Shown piece by piece: positions 1 to 9,198 of a stretch of 64,000 nucleotides of DNA (within the stretch, counting starts at the first letter, position 1; every line of letters begins with the position of its first letter). A program made the translations under genes and the position numbers. The stretch lies in NCBI RefSeq assembly GCF_900099695.1, contig NZ_FNCY01000012.1:62001-126000 (forward strand). Direction: 5' to 3'. Under the pieces are notes generated by a model. It had not been told where the DNA came from. It searched no databases and saw only the letters and a program-made list of their open reading frames with translations. Source of the DNA: Propionivibrio dicarboxylicus (GTDB taxonomy: Bacteria > Pseudomonadota > Gammaproteobacteria > Burkholderiales > Rhodocyclaceae).

Positions 1-101
1 GCTTCGACCACAAACTCGGCGAGGTGCGCACCCTGGCGCAGCAGGATCCGAAGACAGTAGCCAACATCATCAAGAACTGGACGAACGCCAATGCCGGCTG
101 A
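1..101 (+). CDS. fliF: Flagellar M-ring protein FliF, C-terminal end only (5' truncated by window)
   Basis: The open frame runs from base 3 to a TGA at 99-101 and encodes about 32 residues containing GEVRTLAQQDPKTVANIIKN. This matches the conserved FliF C-terminal tail (VRxLAxxDPKxVAxxIKxW), which binds the N-terminal domain of FliG at the cytoplasmic face of the MS ring. The frame overlaps the fliG start by 11 bases, the usual fliF-fliG coupling. The rest of the gene lies before the window. Confidence 0.93.
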   Translation, partial: FDHKLGEVRTLAQQDPKTVANIIKNWTNANAG

Positions 102-1089
102 TGACGGTGTCGAAAAGAGCGCCATTCTGCTCATAGCGCTCGGTGAAGATTATGCTTCCGAAGTCCTCAAACATCTGGGGCCCAAGGAAGTTCAGAAGCT
201 GGGCCATGCGATGGCCGCGCTTCGTAGCGTCCCGCGGGCGAAAGTCGAGGAGGTCCTGAGCGACTTCCAGAAGACGGCAGTCGAATCGGCCGCCGTCAAT
301 GTGGACACCGACGCCTATGTGCGCGCCGTCCTGACCAAGGCCCTCGGCGATGACAAGGCAGCCAATCTCATTTCCCGAATCCTCCAGGGCGGCGATACCA
401 ATGGCATCGAAGGACTGAAATGGATGGATGCGCCGACGGTCGCCGACCTGATTCGCAACGAGCACCCGCAGATCATCGCCACCATCCTCGTCCATCTCGA
501 ACATGATCATGCCAGCGACATTCTGAACCACTTCACTGAACGCTTGCGCAACGATGTAGTGTTACGCATTGCGACACTCGAAGGGATTCAGCCGGAAGCG
601 CTCAAGGAACTGAACGACGTGATGTTGCGACTCCTTTCGGGCTCGGCCAACATCAAGAAATCTGCAATGGGCGGCGTCCGCAGCGTCGCCGAGATACTGA
701 ACTTCATGGGTACGGCGAACGAGACGACCGTCATCGACTCGATTCGCGAATACGATCCCGACCTCGCCCAAAAGATCCTCGACGAGATGTTCGTCTTCGA
801 AAACCTGTTGGATCTCGACGACCGCGCCGTACAGTTGCTGTTGCGTGAAATCCAGTCCGACTCGCTGATCCTGGCGATGAAAGGCGCGTCTGAACCACTG
901 CGCGAGAAGATATTCAAGAACATGTCGCAACGCGCCGCAGAAATGCTGCGCGAAGACCTCGAATCCCGCGGACCGGTACGGCTCTCCGAAGTTGAAGGCG
1001 AGCAGAAGGAAATCCTCAAGATCGTGCGCCGCCTGGCCGACGAAGGACAGATTGTCCTGGGCGGTGCCGGCGGGGAAGAAATGATCTAA
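91..1089 (+). CDS. fliG: Flagellar motor switch protein FliG
   Basis: The 332-residue product is of family-typical length. FliG forms the upper C-ring, couples to the MotA stator and switches rotation when FliM moves. Residues 1-110 are the FliF-binding N domain. The middle domain carries the EHPQ motif at 124-127, which contacts FliM. The C-terminal third has the charged torque helix (around LLREIQSDSLILAMKGA) followed by LREKIFKNMSQRAAEML. The ATG at 91 lies inside the end of fliF, so the two are probably translationally coupled. fliH follows 13 bases later. Confidence 0.98.
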   Translation: MPADDGVEKSAILLIALGEDYASEVLKHLGPKEVQKLGHAMAALRSVPRAKVEEVLSDFQKTAVESAAVNVDTDAYVRAVLTKALGDDKAANLISRILQGGDTNGIEGLKWMDAPTVADLIRNEHPQIIATILVHLEHDHASDILNHFTERLRNDVVLRIATLEGIQPEALKELNDVMLRLLSGSANIKKSAMGGVRSVAEILNFMGTANETTVIDSIREYDPDLAQKILDEMFVFENLLDLDDRAVQLLLREIQSDSLILAMKGASEPLREKIFKNMSQRAAEMLREDLESRGPVRLSEVEGEQKEILKIVRRLADEGQIVLGGAGGEEMI

Positions 1090-1102
1090 ACGGACATCTA
1101 CC

Positions 1103-1789
1103 ATGACCGGTTTTGTTCCGAAGGAAAAGCTGACGGCCTACCAACGCTGGGAGCTTGCGGCATTCGACGAAGTTGAGCGAATGGTGCAGCCATCTGCCGC
1201 AGCACCGCCTCCCAGCGAGGAGGCCTCGCCCGCCGCTGTGACCGAAGCCCCGCTCGTACTGCCGACTGCCGCCGATATCGAGCGCATGCACGCCGAGGCC
1301 CACGAACAAGGCTATGCCGTCGGATACGAAGAAGGCCTGGCTAGGGCGAGAGAAATCAGTACGCGACTCGATGTCCTGATGACCGGACTGAAAGACTCCA
1401 TGTCGGCCCTGGAACAGGACGTTGCCGATAATTTGCTGGCGACTGCGGTGGAGATCGCCCGACAGGTCGTACACAAAAGCCTGTCGATCCGACCTGAATT
1501 CCTCATCCCGGTGGTGCGGGAAGCGATCACCGCGCTGCATCCGCATCCAGGCCACCCTCTGCTTTTTGTTCACCCTGACGATGCAGAATTGATCCGTACC
1601 CACTTGGGCGAACAGCTCTCGCACAACAACTGGCGGATCATCGAAGACAGCAGCCTGACGCAGGGAGGATGCCGGGTCGAGCATGGCGCCAGCGAAGTCG
1701 ATGCAACGGTCGAAACCCGTTGGCGGCGCACGATCGAATCCATCGGCATCACGCAGGAGTGGCTGGCCGACATGCCCACAGGGCGATAA
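1103..1789 (+). CDS. fliH: Flagellar assembly protein FliH (export ATPase regulator)
   Basis: The 228-residue product binds and restrains the FliI ATPase and links it to the C-ring. The N-terminus ([11 protein letters not shown]) carries the Trp-containing peptide that docks to export-gate and FliN components. The region at 55-80 contains short A/G-xxx-A/G spacings ([18 protein letters not shown]) typical of the FliH coiled coil. The C-terminal half ([20 protein letters not shown]) resembles the stalk and globular domain shared with V/F-ATPase subunits. It sits between fliG and fliI, with only two bases before the fliI start. Confidence 0.95.
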   Translation: MTGFVPKEKLTAYQRWELAAFDEVERMVQPSAAAPPPSEEASPAAVTEAPLVLPTAADIERMHAEAHEQGYAVGYEEGLARAREISTRLDVLMTGLKDSMSALEQDVADNLLATAVEIARQVVHKSLSIRPEFLIPVVREAITALHPHPGHPLLFVHPDDAELIRTHLGEQLSHNNWRIIEDSSLTQGGCRVEHGASEVDATVETRWRRTIESIGITQEWLADMPTGR

Positions 1790-1791
1790 GC

Positions 1792-3201
1792 ATGGACGAC
1801 AGCGCCCAGACCCGCCTGGCCAATTGGAAGGCATTTCTCGACCATTGCCACGAAGGCGTATCACATGCCTCGCCAATTCTGCCGAGCGGACATCTGACGC
1901 GAATCAATGGTTTGGTGATGGAAGCGGCCGGGCTCAAGCTTCCGCTCGGAAGCTCCTGTCGCATCCTTCCGGCAGGAGGGCACCCCATCGAAGCCGAGGT
2001 CGTCGGCTTCAATGGTGAGCGCCTTTTCCTGATGCCGTCGGAAGATGTCTATGGATTATCCCCGGGCGCCCGCGTCGTCGCCCACGAGCCCCACATTCAC
2101 CGCCCAAAGCTCGGACAGCCTCCACCGGCAAGGCGGAGAAGCGTCGACCGCGCGAAACTGCTGCCGGTCGGTAACGGTCTGCTGGGACGCATCATCGACG
2201 GCGCTGGAAGGCCACTCGACCGACTGGGCGCGCTTCAAGCCGAAACGCTACGTCCACTGCAAGGACGACCGATCAACCCGATGGCGCGAGCGCCAATCGA
2301 TCACTCGCTTGACGTCGGCGTGCGTGCCATCAATGCGCTACTAACGGTCGGACGTGGGCAACGCATGGGATTATTCGCGGGCTCCGGCGTCGGTAAGAGT
2401 GTGCTGCTCGGAATGATGGCGCGATATACCTCGGCTGAAGTCATCGTCGTCGGACTGATCGGGGAACGGGGAAGGGAAGTCAAGGAATTCATCGAACAGA
2501 TCCTCGGCGACGAGGGGCTCAAACGCTCGGTCGTCGTCGCCGCCCCCGCCGATGTCAGTCCACTGATGCGGCTGCAAGGTGCAGCCTACGCCACGGCGAT
2601 CGCCGAACATTTTCGCGACCAGGGACGCCATGTCTTGCTCATCATGGACTCTCTGACGCGCTATGCGATGGCACAGCGGGAAATTGCCCTAGCGATCGGC
2701 GAACCCCCGGTGACCCGCGGTTACCCGCCCTCGGTCTTCGCCCGCATGCCGCAACTCGTTGAGCGGGCTGGAAACGGCGCCGACGGCGGCGGCTCGATCA
2801 CGGCTTTCTACACGGTGCTCGCGGAAGGAGACGACCAGCAGGATCCGATTGCCGATGCCGCTCGGGCCATCCTCGACGGTCACATCGTCCTGTCGCGCTC
2901 GCTCGCCGACGCCGGGCACTACCCCGCGATCGATATTGAACAATCGATTTCGCGAGCGATGGTCAACCTGATCACCCCGGAACATTTCGACCAGATCCGG
3001 CGTTTCAAGCAACTGTTCTCGCGCTACCAGCGCTCTCGCGACCTGATCAGCGTCGGCGCCTATGTCGCTGGCTCGGACCCCCTGCTGGACCAGGCCATTC
3101 GGCAATACCCCACCTTCGAACACTTCCTGCAGCAACCGCTCAGCGAAAAAGCCGAGTACGAGGCCAGCCTGAGCCGCCTGTTCGAACTATTCGGCGCCTA
3201 G
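1792..3201 (+). CDS. fliI: Flagellum-specific export ATPase FliI
   Basis: The product is 469 residues from the ATG at 1792, two bases after fliH; the frame is open further upstream but that part is out-of-context sequence. It is an F1-beta-like hexameric ATPase that feeds export substrates to the gate. Visible motifs are Walker A AGSGVGKS (196-203), the following [13 protein letters not shown], and Walker [17 protein letters not shown]. The C-terminal helical region ([17 protein letters not shown]) binds substrate/chaperone. Residues 101-120 are a basic, Pro-rich linker ([13 protein letters not shown]). The protein works with FliH and FliJ, whose genes flank it. Confidence 0.98.
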   Translation: MDDSAQTRLANWKAFLDHCHEGVSHASPILPSGHLTRINGLVMEAAGLKLPLGSSCRILPAGGHPIEAEVVGFNGERLFLMPSEDVYGLSPGARVVAHEPHIHRPKLGQPPPARRRSVDRAKLLPVGNGLLGRIIDGAGRPLDRLGALQAETLRPLQGRPINPMARAPIDHSLDVGVRAINALLTVGRGQRMGLFAGSGVGKSVLLGMMARYTSAEVIVVGLIGERGREVKEFIEQILGDEGLKRSVVVAAPADVSPLMRLQGAAYATAIAEHFRDQGRHVLLIMDSLTRYAMAQREIALAIGEPPVTRGYPPSVFARMPQLVERAGNGADGGGSITAFYTVLAEGDDQQDPIADAARAILDGHIVLSRSLADAGHYPAIDIEQSISRAMVNLITPEHFDQIRRFKQLFSRYQRSRDLISVGAYVAGSDPLLDQAIRQYPTFEHFLQQPLSEKAEYEASLSRLFELFGA

Positions 3202-3216
3202 TCTGTTTGAACGAAC

Positions 3217-3666
3217 ATGAGTACACCATTCGCACTTCAGACCGTTCTGGAACTGATGCAAGCCCGCGCTGACAAGGCAACTCTCGAACTCGCCCGGCTC
3301 ATCGCCAACGAACGTGACGCCCGCAGCAAGCTAACCATGTTGCAACAATATCGCAACGAATATGCTGACCGCTTCACCCAGGCGGCAAAGGCAGGTCTGA
3401 CGCCCGGCGCCTGGAACAACTACCGGGATTTTCTCAACCGACTGGACGACGCCATTACTGCCCAGACGCAGGCAGTCGCGCAGCAAGCGGGCAACACTGC
3501 GGCAGGCCAGGCACACTGGCGGCAACAGCAGAAGAAACTGAAAGCGATCGACACGCTCTCCGAACGCCATCGTTCCAAGGAAGACGCACTCGAAATGCGG
3601 CGCGACCAAAAGCTCCAGGACGAATTTGCATCACGCTTCGATGCCACCCACACAAAAGACCAATAA
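3217..3666 (+). CDS. fliJ: Flagellar export protein FliJ
   Basis: This is a 149-residue, highly charged, almost wholly helical protein with no membrane segment, as expected for the FliJ coiled coil that sits in the FliI hexamer like an F1 gamma subunit and contacts FlhA. The N-terminus (FALQTVLELMQARADKATLELA) and the mid-part (LTMLQQYRNEYADRF) follow the family pattern. Identification rests on both the pattern and the position directly after fliI. It is the last gene before a 54-base gap that holds a promoter candidate for fliK. Confidence 0.92.
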   Translation: MSTPFALQTVLELMQARADKATLELARLIANERDARSKLTMLQQYRNEYADRFTQAAKAGLTPGAWNNYRDFLNRLDDAITAQTQAVAQQAGNTAAGQAHWRQQQKKLKAIDTLSERHRSKEDALEMRRDQKLQDEFASRFDATHTKDQ

Positions 3667-3667
3667 C

Positions 3668-3683
3668 CGGCATGGACTTTGCT
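3668..3683 (+). promoter_or_regulatory. Candidate sigma-54 promoter for fliK
   Basis: CGGCATGGACTTTGCT keeps the invariant GG (3669-3670) and GC (3681-3682) ten bases apart, as in TGGCAC-N5-TTGCW, with two mismatches in the -24 box. It begins just after the fliJ stop and would start transcription near 3695, some 25 bases before the fliK ATG. It would let fliKLMNOPQR be expressed separately from fliGHIJ. This is a motif match only. Confidence 0.5.
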
Positions 3684-3687
3684 TTTA

Positions 3688-3707
3688 GTTGCATCAATTC
3701 ATGCAAC
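3688..3707 (+). promoter_or_regulatory. Hairpin in the fliK leader
   Basis: There are perfect 7-base arms GTTGCAT (3688-3694) and ATGCAAC (3701-3707) with a 6-base loop. The hairpin ends just before the fliK Shine-Dalgarno AAAGGA (about 3709-3714). It may be a dimeric operator overlapping the predicted start of transcription, or an RNA hairpin near the ribosome site. No T-run follows, so it is not an intrinsic terminator. Confidence 0.5.
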
Positions 3708-3720
3708 AAAAGGAACATCC

Positions 3721-4785
3721 ATGGCCATCACCGTCATCTCGGCACTCCCGAAATCCGCCCCCGTTGCCAACGCCAACGCTGACACAAGCGCCGGCAGCAC
3801 CGAAGGTTCGGATGCCGCCGCCAATCAGGATTTTCTCTCGCTCCTGCTGGGCCTTGGATTTCAAACCGGCAGCACTGGCCAATCGATGACTCTGGAATCG
3901 ATCGACACACAGGATGACACCTCCGCTCAGGCGACAGACTCGGACACAGCAGCCCAAGACGGCTTGCTGGCAGCACTCGGGCTCGTCAATGCGAGCATCC
4001 CAACCATCACACTCAACGACATCGCGTCGCGCAAGAGCGGAACCGCCGCCAACGACAGTTCGGCGCTGATGGCAGGTATCGGCAAAGGCCAGCCTCAGGC
4101 GGAAAACCTGACAACAGCATCGACGACGGAACTGAATTCCGACACCGGGCAGGCGAACCTCATGGCGTCGCTGCGTGCGAAAACGCTCGACGCGCAGGAC
4201 GATGCGGCAAAAATTGCCGACGACACCACTGCCACCAAGGAAGCCGGCACGATGACCGGCGCGTTCTCGGACGCGCTCAATCGCGTGGGCACCTCAAACA
4301 CCAGCGCAACTGACGCATCCCGCAGCTCGGAACTTAGCGTTCGCACGCCCGTCAAGAGCAACGATTGGCACCAGGCATTCAGCGACAAAATCGTCTGGAT
4401 GGCCTCCAACGAAAAACAATCGGCACGAATCACCCTCAACCCTGAGCAAATGGGGCCGATAGAGGTTTCATTGAATATCGACAAAGGCAGCGCCACGGCA
4501 ACCTTCGTCTCGGCCAATTCCGACGTCCGGGATTCGATTGAAACAGCGCTTCCCAGACTGCGCGAAATGTTCGCCGGCATCGGCATCGAACTCGGCCAAG
4601 CCAATGTCAGCAGCGAATCTTTCCAGCAGCCGACGAGCAACGGCGAGGAGTACTCAAATCGGTCACAAGAGCGCAACGGCAACGGTATACTAACGGCTGG
4701 CACGACAACGGTATCGGCCGCCGGCGCGTCTTCGGGAGCTTATGCCAAACAGCAAGGCATTGGTCTTGTCGACATTTTCGCTTGA
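3721..4785 (+). CDS. fliK: Flagellar hook-length control protein FliK
   Basis: The product is 354 residues from the ATG at 3721, chosen because AAAGGA stands about seven bases upstream; an in-frame start at 3679 would fall inside the promoter candidate. FliK is an exported molecular ruler that sets hook length and switches FlhB specificity. The N-terminal two thirds is low-complexity, rich in Ala, Ser, Thr and Asp. The conserved Flg_hook C-domain is clear at about 225-310 (ARITLNPEQMGPIEVSLNID, then LREMFAGIGIELGQANVSS). It is on the short side for FliK, which varies widely with hook length. Confidence 0.93.
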   Translation: MAITVISALPKSAPVANANADTSAGSTEGSDAAANQDFLSLLLGLGFQTGSTGQSMTLESIDTQDDTSAQATDSDTAAQDGLLAALGLVNASIPTITLNDIASRKSGTAANDSSALMAGIGKGQPQAENLTTASTTELNSDTGQANLMASLRAKTLDAQDDAAKIADDTTATKEAGTMTGAFSDALNRVGTSNTSATDASRSSELSVRTPVKSNDWHQAFSDKIVWMASNEKQSARITLNPEQMGPIEVSLNIDKGSATATFVSANSDVRDSIETALPRLREMFAGIGIELGQANVSSESFQQPTSNGEEYSNRSQERNGNGILTAGTTTVSAAGASSGAYAKQQGIGLVDIFA

Positions 4786-4823
4786 CGGCCCCGACACCAT
4801 ATTTCACGAACAGGAGCTAGCGG

Positions 4824-5369
4824 ATGGCCAAGGCATCTGAAGAGACAGAAGGCGCAGCACCCCCAAAGAAAAACAAGAAAATGCTGATCATCGTGATTGC
4901 CGCTGTCGTCCTCATTCTTGGCATCGGCGGCGCTGCCGCGTTCTTCCTGCTCGGAGGAAGTGGCGACCACGAAGGTGACGACGGCGAAGCCACCGCAGAA
5001 AAGGCCCCTGCCAACAAGAAAAAGGACAAATCCGGAAAAGAAGTACTGCCCGTCTACGTCCCGCTTGATGCATTCACCGTCAATCTTGTTCCCGAGAATG
5101 GCGAGCAATACCTGCAAATCGTCATGTCCATCGAGGTCAACGACATCAAGCTCGGTGACAAGGTCAAGTCGTACACGCCGAAGCTACGCAACAACATCAT
5201 GCTGCTGTTGTCGAGCAAGAAGGCTTCCGATCTGGTTACCCGTGAAGGCAAGGAAAAGCTTGCCACCGAAATCAGAGACATGATCAGCAACGTCCTCGAA
5301 CCGGAGAGCGCTGGAACACCATCAGCCCCTGTCAAGGAAGTGCTGTTCACCTCGTTCATCATCCAATAG
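4824..5369 (+). CDS. fliL: Flagellar basal body-associated protein FliL
   Basis: This is a 181-residue single-pass inner-membrane protein. A Lys-rich N-terminus (PPKKNKK) precedes one hydrophobic helix at about 21-48 (MLIIVIAAVVLILGIGGAAA). An acidic/Lys linker and a periplasmic stomatin-like FliL domain follow (VPLDAFTVNLVPENGEQYLQ; the tail ends VKEVLFTSFIIQ). FliL surrounds and stabilises the stator. A good ribosome site (AGGAG, about 4812-4816) precedes the ATG. It lies between fliK and fliM in the usual order. Confidence 0.95.
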   Translation: MAKASEETEGAAPPKKNKKMLIIVIAAVVLILGIGGAAAFFLLGGSGDHEGDDGEATAEKAPANKKKDKSGKEVLPVYVPLDAFTVNLVPENGEQYLQIVMSIEVNDIKLGDKVKSYTPKLRNNIMLLLSSKKASDLVTREGKEKLATEIRDMISNVLEPESAGTPSAPVKEVLFTSFIIQ

Positions 5370-5387
5370 CCGCCTGCGCATCAAGAC

Positions 5388-6386
5388 ATGGCCACCGATT
5401 TTCTCTCCCAGGACGAGGTTGATGCCCTACTGAAAGGCGTCACCGGAGAAACCGACGAGCCCGAAGTCGCCGCCAACGGTGAAGATGGCATTCGCACCTA
5501 CAACCTGGGTACGCAGGAGCGAATCGTCCGTGGCCGGATGCCGACGCTCGAACTGATCAACGAGCGATTTGCGCGTTATCTGAGAATCGGGTTGTTCAAC
5601 TACATGCATCGGACCGCGGAAATTTCCGTCGGCCCGATTCGCGTCCAGAAATACAGCGAATTCGTCCGCAACCTCGTTGTTCCGACCAACCTCAATCTCG
5701 TCACGGCCAAACCGTTGCGCGGCACGGCGCTGTTCGTCTTCGACCCGAATCTCGTTTTTCTCGTCGTCGACAATATGTTCGGCGGCGACGGTCGCTTTCA
5801 TACGCGAGTGGAAGGGCGCGACTTCACCGGTACCGAACAACGCATCATCCAAGGCATGCTGCGTGTCGTCTTCGCCGAATACGGTCGCTCGTGGAAACCG
5901 GTGTACGACATGAACTTCGAGTACATCCGGTCTGAAATGAACTCGCAGTTTGCTAATATCGCAACCCCCTCAGAGATCGTCATATCGACGACATTCTCTC
6001 TGGAATTCGGGGGAGCGGCCGCCGACATGCATATCTGCTTCCCCTACTCGATGCTCGAACCGATCCGCGATCTGCTGTACAGCGCGATGCAGAGCGATCA
6101 GCTCTCGACCGACCATCGCTGGATCATCATGCTGCGCAAGCAGTTGAAGGATGCCGAAGTCGAGGTTACCGCCGAACTCGCCACCACGACGGTAACGCTC
6201 GGACAGATCATTAAGCTCAAGACCGGCGACATCATTCCGATCACCATCCCTGAGACCATCATGGCGAAAGTCGACGACATTCCAGTGATGGAATGCCGCT
6301 ATGGACAACAGGGAGGGCAATACGCCTTGAAAATCGAACGCTTCGTCACCCCGAATGACGAATCCGCTCCTGGAGAGTCTCGATGA
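5388..6386 (+). CDS. fliM: Flagellar motor switch protein FliM
   Basis: This 332-residue C-ring protein binds CheY-P. The N-terminal CheY-docking peptide LSQDEVDALLKG is at residues 6-17. The CheC-like middle domain includes VVDNMFGGDGRFH, with the GGxG turn that contacts FliG. The C-terminal SpoA domain (about 250-320) pairs with FliN. The stop overlaps the fliN start by four bases (ATGA), so the pair should be made in a fixed ratio. The docking peptide resembles motifs in the CheZ encoded near 32 kb. Confidence 0.98.
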   Translation: MATDFLSQDEVDALLKGVTGETDEPEVAANGEDGIRTYNLGTQERIVRGRMPTLELINERFARYLRIGLFNYMHRTAEISVGPIRVQKYSEFVRNLVVPTNLNLVTAKPLRGTALFVFDPNLVFLVVDNMFGGDGRFHTRVEGRDFTGTEQRIIQGMLRVVFAEYGRSWKPVYDMNFEYIRSEMNSQFANIATPSEIVISTTFSLEFGGAAADMHICFPYSMLEPIRDLLYSAMQSDQLSTDHRWIIMLRKQLKDAEVEVTAELATTTVTLGQIIKLKTGDIIPITIPETIMAKVDDIPVMECRYGQQGGQYALKIERFVTPNDESAPGESR

Positions 6387-6811
6387 ACGACGAAACAGAA
6401 AATTCCGCGCTGGGCAACGGCAGCGACCTCGAAGACGACTGGGCTGCCGCCATGGCCGAGCAGACCATGAACGATGCCAGCAGTGCCAACGCGCAACCTG
6501 CCCAAATTTTCCAATCGTTCGGACAAGGCGACGGCAAAGCGGCAATGATGAACGATCTCGACATGATTCTGGACATCCCTGTCCAAATGTCGGTAGAGCT
6601 CGGCCGCACAAGAATCACCATCAAGAACCTGCTGCAACTCGCCCATGGCTCCGTCGTCGAACTCGATGCGATGGCCGGCGAGCCGATGAGTGTCTTCGTC
6701 AATGGCACACTGATTGCGCAAGGCGAAGTTGTCGTCGTCAACGACAAATTCGGCATCCGTCTGACCGATATCATCACGCCATCGGAACGTATGCGCAAAA
6801 TCGGTCGCTAA
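6383..6811 (+). CDS. fliN: Flagellar motor switch protein FliN
   Basis: The product is 142 residues. The first 60 are acidic and variable. The C-terminal SpoA domain (about 62-138) is canonical: VQMSVELGRTRITIKNLLQ, then GSVVELDAMAGEPMSVFVNG and GEVVVVNDKFGIRLTDI. FliN forms the base of the C-ring with FliM and is a landing site for FliH. The start overlaps fliM by four bases. Confidence 0.97.
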   Translation: MNDETENSALGNGSDLEDDWAAAMAEQTMNDASSANAQPAQIFQSFGQGDGKAAMMNDLDMILDIPVQMSVELGRTRITIKNLLQLAHGSVVELDAMAGEPMSVFVNGTLIAQGEVVVVNDKFGIRLTDIITPSERMRKIGR

Positions 6812-6866
6812 CATCGCCAGCGTCAGTATTTCAGCTTTGCCGTCGCTTGGCGCTTCGATTAAGATA

Positions 6867-6892
6867 GCGGTCGGACAACCCCTCCCGACCGC
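6867..6892 (+). promoter_or_regulatory. Perfect hairpin immediately before the fliO start codon
   Basis: The 8-base arms GCGGTCGG (6867-6874) and CCGACCGC (6885-6892) flank a 10-base loop. The hairpin ends three bases before the fliO ATG at 6896. The spacer is pyrimidine-rich and contains no Shine-Dalgarno, so the structure occupies the place where a ribosome site is expected. No T-run follows. Confidence 0.55.
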
Positions 6893-6895
6893 AAT

Positions 6896-7345
6896 ATGCC
6901 GACCCACATCCGATCAACACCCGGAATAGTCACCGATGCCGTGTTGATTCTGGCATTATCACCCGGCGTTGCGTTTGCCCAGACAACACCTGCTGCGGAG
7001 CCGCCCGGCGTATCCGGCATGCTCACGCTGCAGATGCTGCTCGGCCTGGGACTCATCATTGGCATGCTCTTCTTGGGCGCCTACTTGCTGCAACGGCTGA
7101 ATGGCGGCAAGACTTTCGGGCACTCGGGTCCAATGAAAGTCATTGGCGGCCTGATGCTCAGTCCAAAAGAGAGAATCCTGCTCATCGAGATCAACGACAC
7201 ATGGCTAATCGTCGGTATCGTGCCAGGGCAAATCAAGACACTCCACACGCTAGCCAAGGGCGAACTGCCCGGACTCGAAGTTAATGACAACCCCTTTGGA
7301 CAATGGCTCAAGCAGTTCGCGACACGACATCATGAGCCCAAATAG
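6896..7345 (+). CDS. fliO: Flagellar biosynthesis protein FliO
   Basis: The 149-residue product has a signal-like N-terminus ([14 protein letters not shown]) and one strong membrane helix at about 42-63 ([20 protein letters not shown]). A cytoplasmic FliO domain follows ([20 protein letters not shown], then [12 protein letters not shown]). FliO assists assembly of the FliP ring of the export gate. There is no ribosome site before the ATG, and a hairpin sits directly upstream. The end overlaps fliP by 14 bases. Confidence 0.93.
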   Translation: MPTHIRSTPGIVTDAVLILALSPGVAFAQTTPAAEPPGVSGMLTLQMLLGLGLIIGMLFLGAYLLQRLNGGKTFGHSGPMKVIGGLMLSPKERILLIEINDTWLIVGIVPGQIKTLHTLAKGELPGLEVNDNPFGQWLKQFATRHHEPK

Positions 7346-8096
7346 TCGGATTGCATCGTTTCTGCGCGTATCGACGCTGCTGCTGCTCCTCCCATCCGTC
7401 GCCGCATTGGCACAGACGGCAGGATTGCCCGCCCTGACGACAACCCCGTCAGCCGGAGGCGGTCAGACGTACTCACTCTCGATACAGACGCTGCTGACGT
7501 TATCGGCGCTGACCTTTATCCCAGCAGCATTGCTGATGATGACGAGTTTCACGCGCATCGTCATTGTCCTGTCGCTGCTCCGGCACGCACTCGGAACGCA
7601 AACATCGCCTCCGAATCAGGTCATCGTTGGGCTATCCCTCTTTCTCACGTTCTTTGTCATGTCACCGGTATTCGACCGAATCTACGTCGATGCCTATCAG
7701 CCACTGTCGGAAAACCGCATCACCTTTTCGCAGGCGCTCGATCGAGGAGCGGTTCCGCTTCGCGCCTTCATGCTCAAACAGACACGAGAATCGGACATTG
7801 GCCTGTTCGCCCGGCTTTCCAACGCGCCCAAGCTCGAATCAGCCAATGACGTTCCCATGCGCGTGCTGATTCCGGCTTTCGTCACCAGCGAACTGAAAAC
7901 CGCTTTCCAGATCGGTTTCATCATCTTCATCCCGTTCCTGATCATCGACATGGTGGTCGCCAGCGTTCTGATGTCGATGGGCATGATGATGATGTCCCCT
8001 GTCATGATCGCACTGCCCTTCAAGCTGATGCTATTTGTCCTCGTCGATGGCTGGCACCTGCTGATGGGATCGCTCGTGATGAGCTTCGCGACATGA
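7332..8096 (+). CDS. fliP: Flagellar export gate protein FliP
   Basis: The product is 254 residues from the ATG at 7332, which lies inside the end of fliO; an open frame extends upstream but is fliO sequence out of frame. A cleavable signal peptide ([12 protein letters not shown]) is followed by the FliP/YscR core with the signatures [18 protein letters not shown] and [20 protein letters not shown]. Four membrane helices are evident. Five FliP subunits form the core of the export pore with FliQ and FliR, whose genes follow. The end overlaps fliQ by four bases. Confidence 0.97.
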   Translation: MSPNSRIASFLRVSTLLLLLPSVAALAQTAGLPALTTTPSAGGGQTYSLSIQTLLTLSALTFIPAALLMMTSFTRIVIVLSLLRHALGTQTSPPNQVIVGLSLFLTFFVMSPVFDRIYVDAYQPLSENRITFSQALDRGAVPLRAFMLKQTRESDIGLFARLSNAPKLESANDVPMRVLIPAFVTSELKTAFQIGFIIFIPFLIIDMVVASVLMSMGMMMMSPVMIALPFKLMLFVLVDGWHLLMGSLVMSFAT

Positions 8097-8362
8097 CGCC
8101 AGAAGTCGTCATGAATATCGGCCGCCAGGCCATCGAGATGACGCTCGCCTTGTCCGGGCCGCTGCTACTGGCATCGTTGATCATCGGTTTGATCGTAAGC
8201 ATTTTCCAAGCGGCAACGCAGATCAACGAACAGACATTGTCGTTCATCCCCAAACTCGTCGGGACATTCCTCGTGCTCATCCTTGCCGGCCCATGGATGC
8301 TTCAGATGATGGTCGATTTTATCCGCCGCCTGTTCGAGAGCATCCCGCAAATCATCGGATGA
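8093..8362 (+). CDS. fliQ: Flagellar export gate protein FliQ
   Basis: This 89-residue protein has two long hydrophobic helices, at about 17-40 ([20 protein letters not shown]) and 52-75 ([20 protein letters not shown]). They are separated by the conserved [17 protein letters not shown]. It packs around FliP and FliR in the export gate. It starts within the fliP stop (ATGA). Confidence 0.97.
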   Translation: MTPEVVMNIGRQAIEMTLALSGPLLLASLIIGLIVSIFQAATQINEQTLSFIPKLVGTFLVLILAGPWMLQMMVDFIRRLFESIPQIIG

Positions 8363-8411
8363 CGTCCGATCATCAAGACGGCCCAAGAGCCTACGCCGGT
8401 TACTTTAACCC

Positions 8412-9191
8412 ATGATCCAGCTGACATCTGCCCAACTCGACGCATGGATCATGGCCTTTCTTTACCCGGCCACCCGTATACTGTCCTTGCTCACCGTCGC
8501 CCCACCGTTCAACAATCCGGCCTTATCGACGCGTATTCGCCTAATTCTCGGCATCGCGATCACCGTCGCCATCATGCCGACCTTGCCGCCGATCCGCGGC
8601 ATTCAACCGGCGACATTCACCGGCCTGCTCGTCCTTGCCGAGCAAATGCTGATCGGATTCTCGATGGGGTTCGCCCTGAGACTCATCTTCGCAGCCATCG
8701 ACATGGCTGGCTTCATGATCGGGAACCAGGCCGGTCTTGGCTTCGCCACCGCCTACGATCCGCAAAACACGGCACAAACCCAGGTTACATCAGAGTTTCT
8801 CGGCATTCTGGCCTTGCTCTTGTTTCTCGCTATCGACGGTCATCTGATGGTGATCGCCACGATTGCCAACAGCTTTACCGTACTCCCCATCGGCATTGCG
8901 CTGCCCGCGGCCGGTTCATGGAAGAACCTCGTCAGTGCCGGCAGTATCGTATTCTCATCGGGCATATTTCTCGCACTGCCCATCGTCGTGACGCTTCTGA
9001 TCGGCAACGTCGCCGTCGCCATTCTCGGGCGCGTCGCACCACAACTCAATTTGATGGCGATCGGATTTCCGATCACGATCGTGCTCGGATTCACCACTCT
9101 CCTGCTCGGAATGAGCTATCTCGACTCGCCGTTGCGTCAACTGTTTGAATACGGCCTGCTATCGATGAACGGCTTTTTCGTCGCTCGCTGA
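8412..9191 (+). CDS. fliR: Flagellar export gate protein FliR
   Basis: The product is 259 residues with about six membrane helices. It carries FliR signatures such as YPATRILSLLTVAPPFNNPA, GFALRLIFAAIDMAGFMIGNQ and LNLMAIGFPITIVLGF. FliR completes the FliP5Q4R1 gate. It is separated from fliQ by 49 bases with no terminator. It converges with the minus-strand lipoprotein gene seven bases downstream. Confidence 0.97.
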   Translation: MIQLTSAQLDAWIMAFLYPATRILSLLTVAPPFNNPALSTRIRLILGIAITVAIMPTLPPIRGIQPATFTGLLVLAEQMLIGFSMGFALRLIFAAIDMAGFMIGNQAGLGFATAYDPQNTAQTQVTSEFLGILALLLFLAIDGHLMVIATIANSFTVLPIGIALPAAGSWKNLVSAGSIVFSSGIFLALPIVVTLLIGNVAVAILGRVAPQLNLMAIGFPITIVLGFTTLLLGMSYLDSPLRQLFEYGLLSMNGFFVAR

Positions 9192-9198
9192 AACCCGC

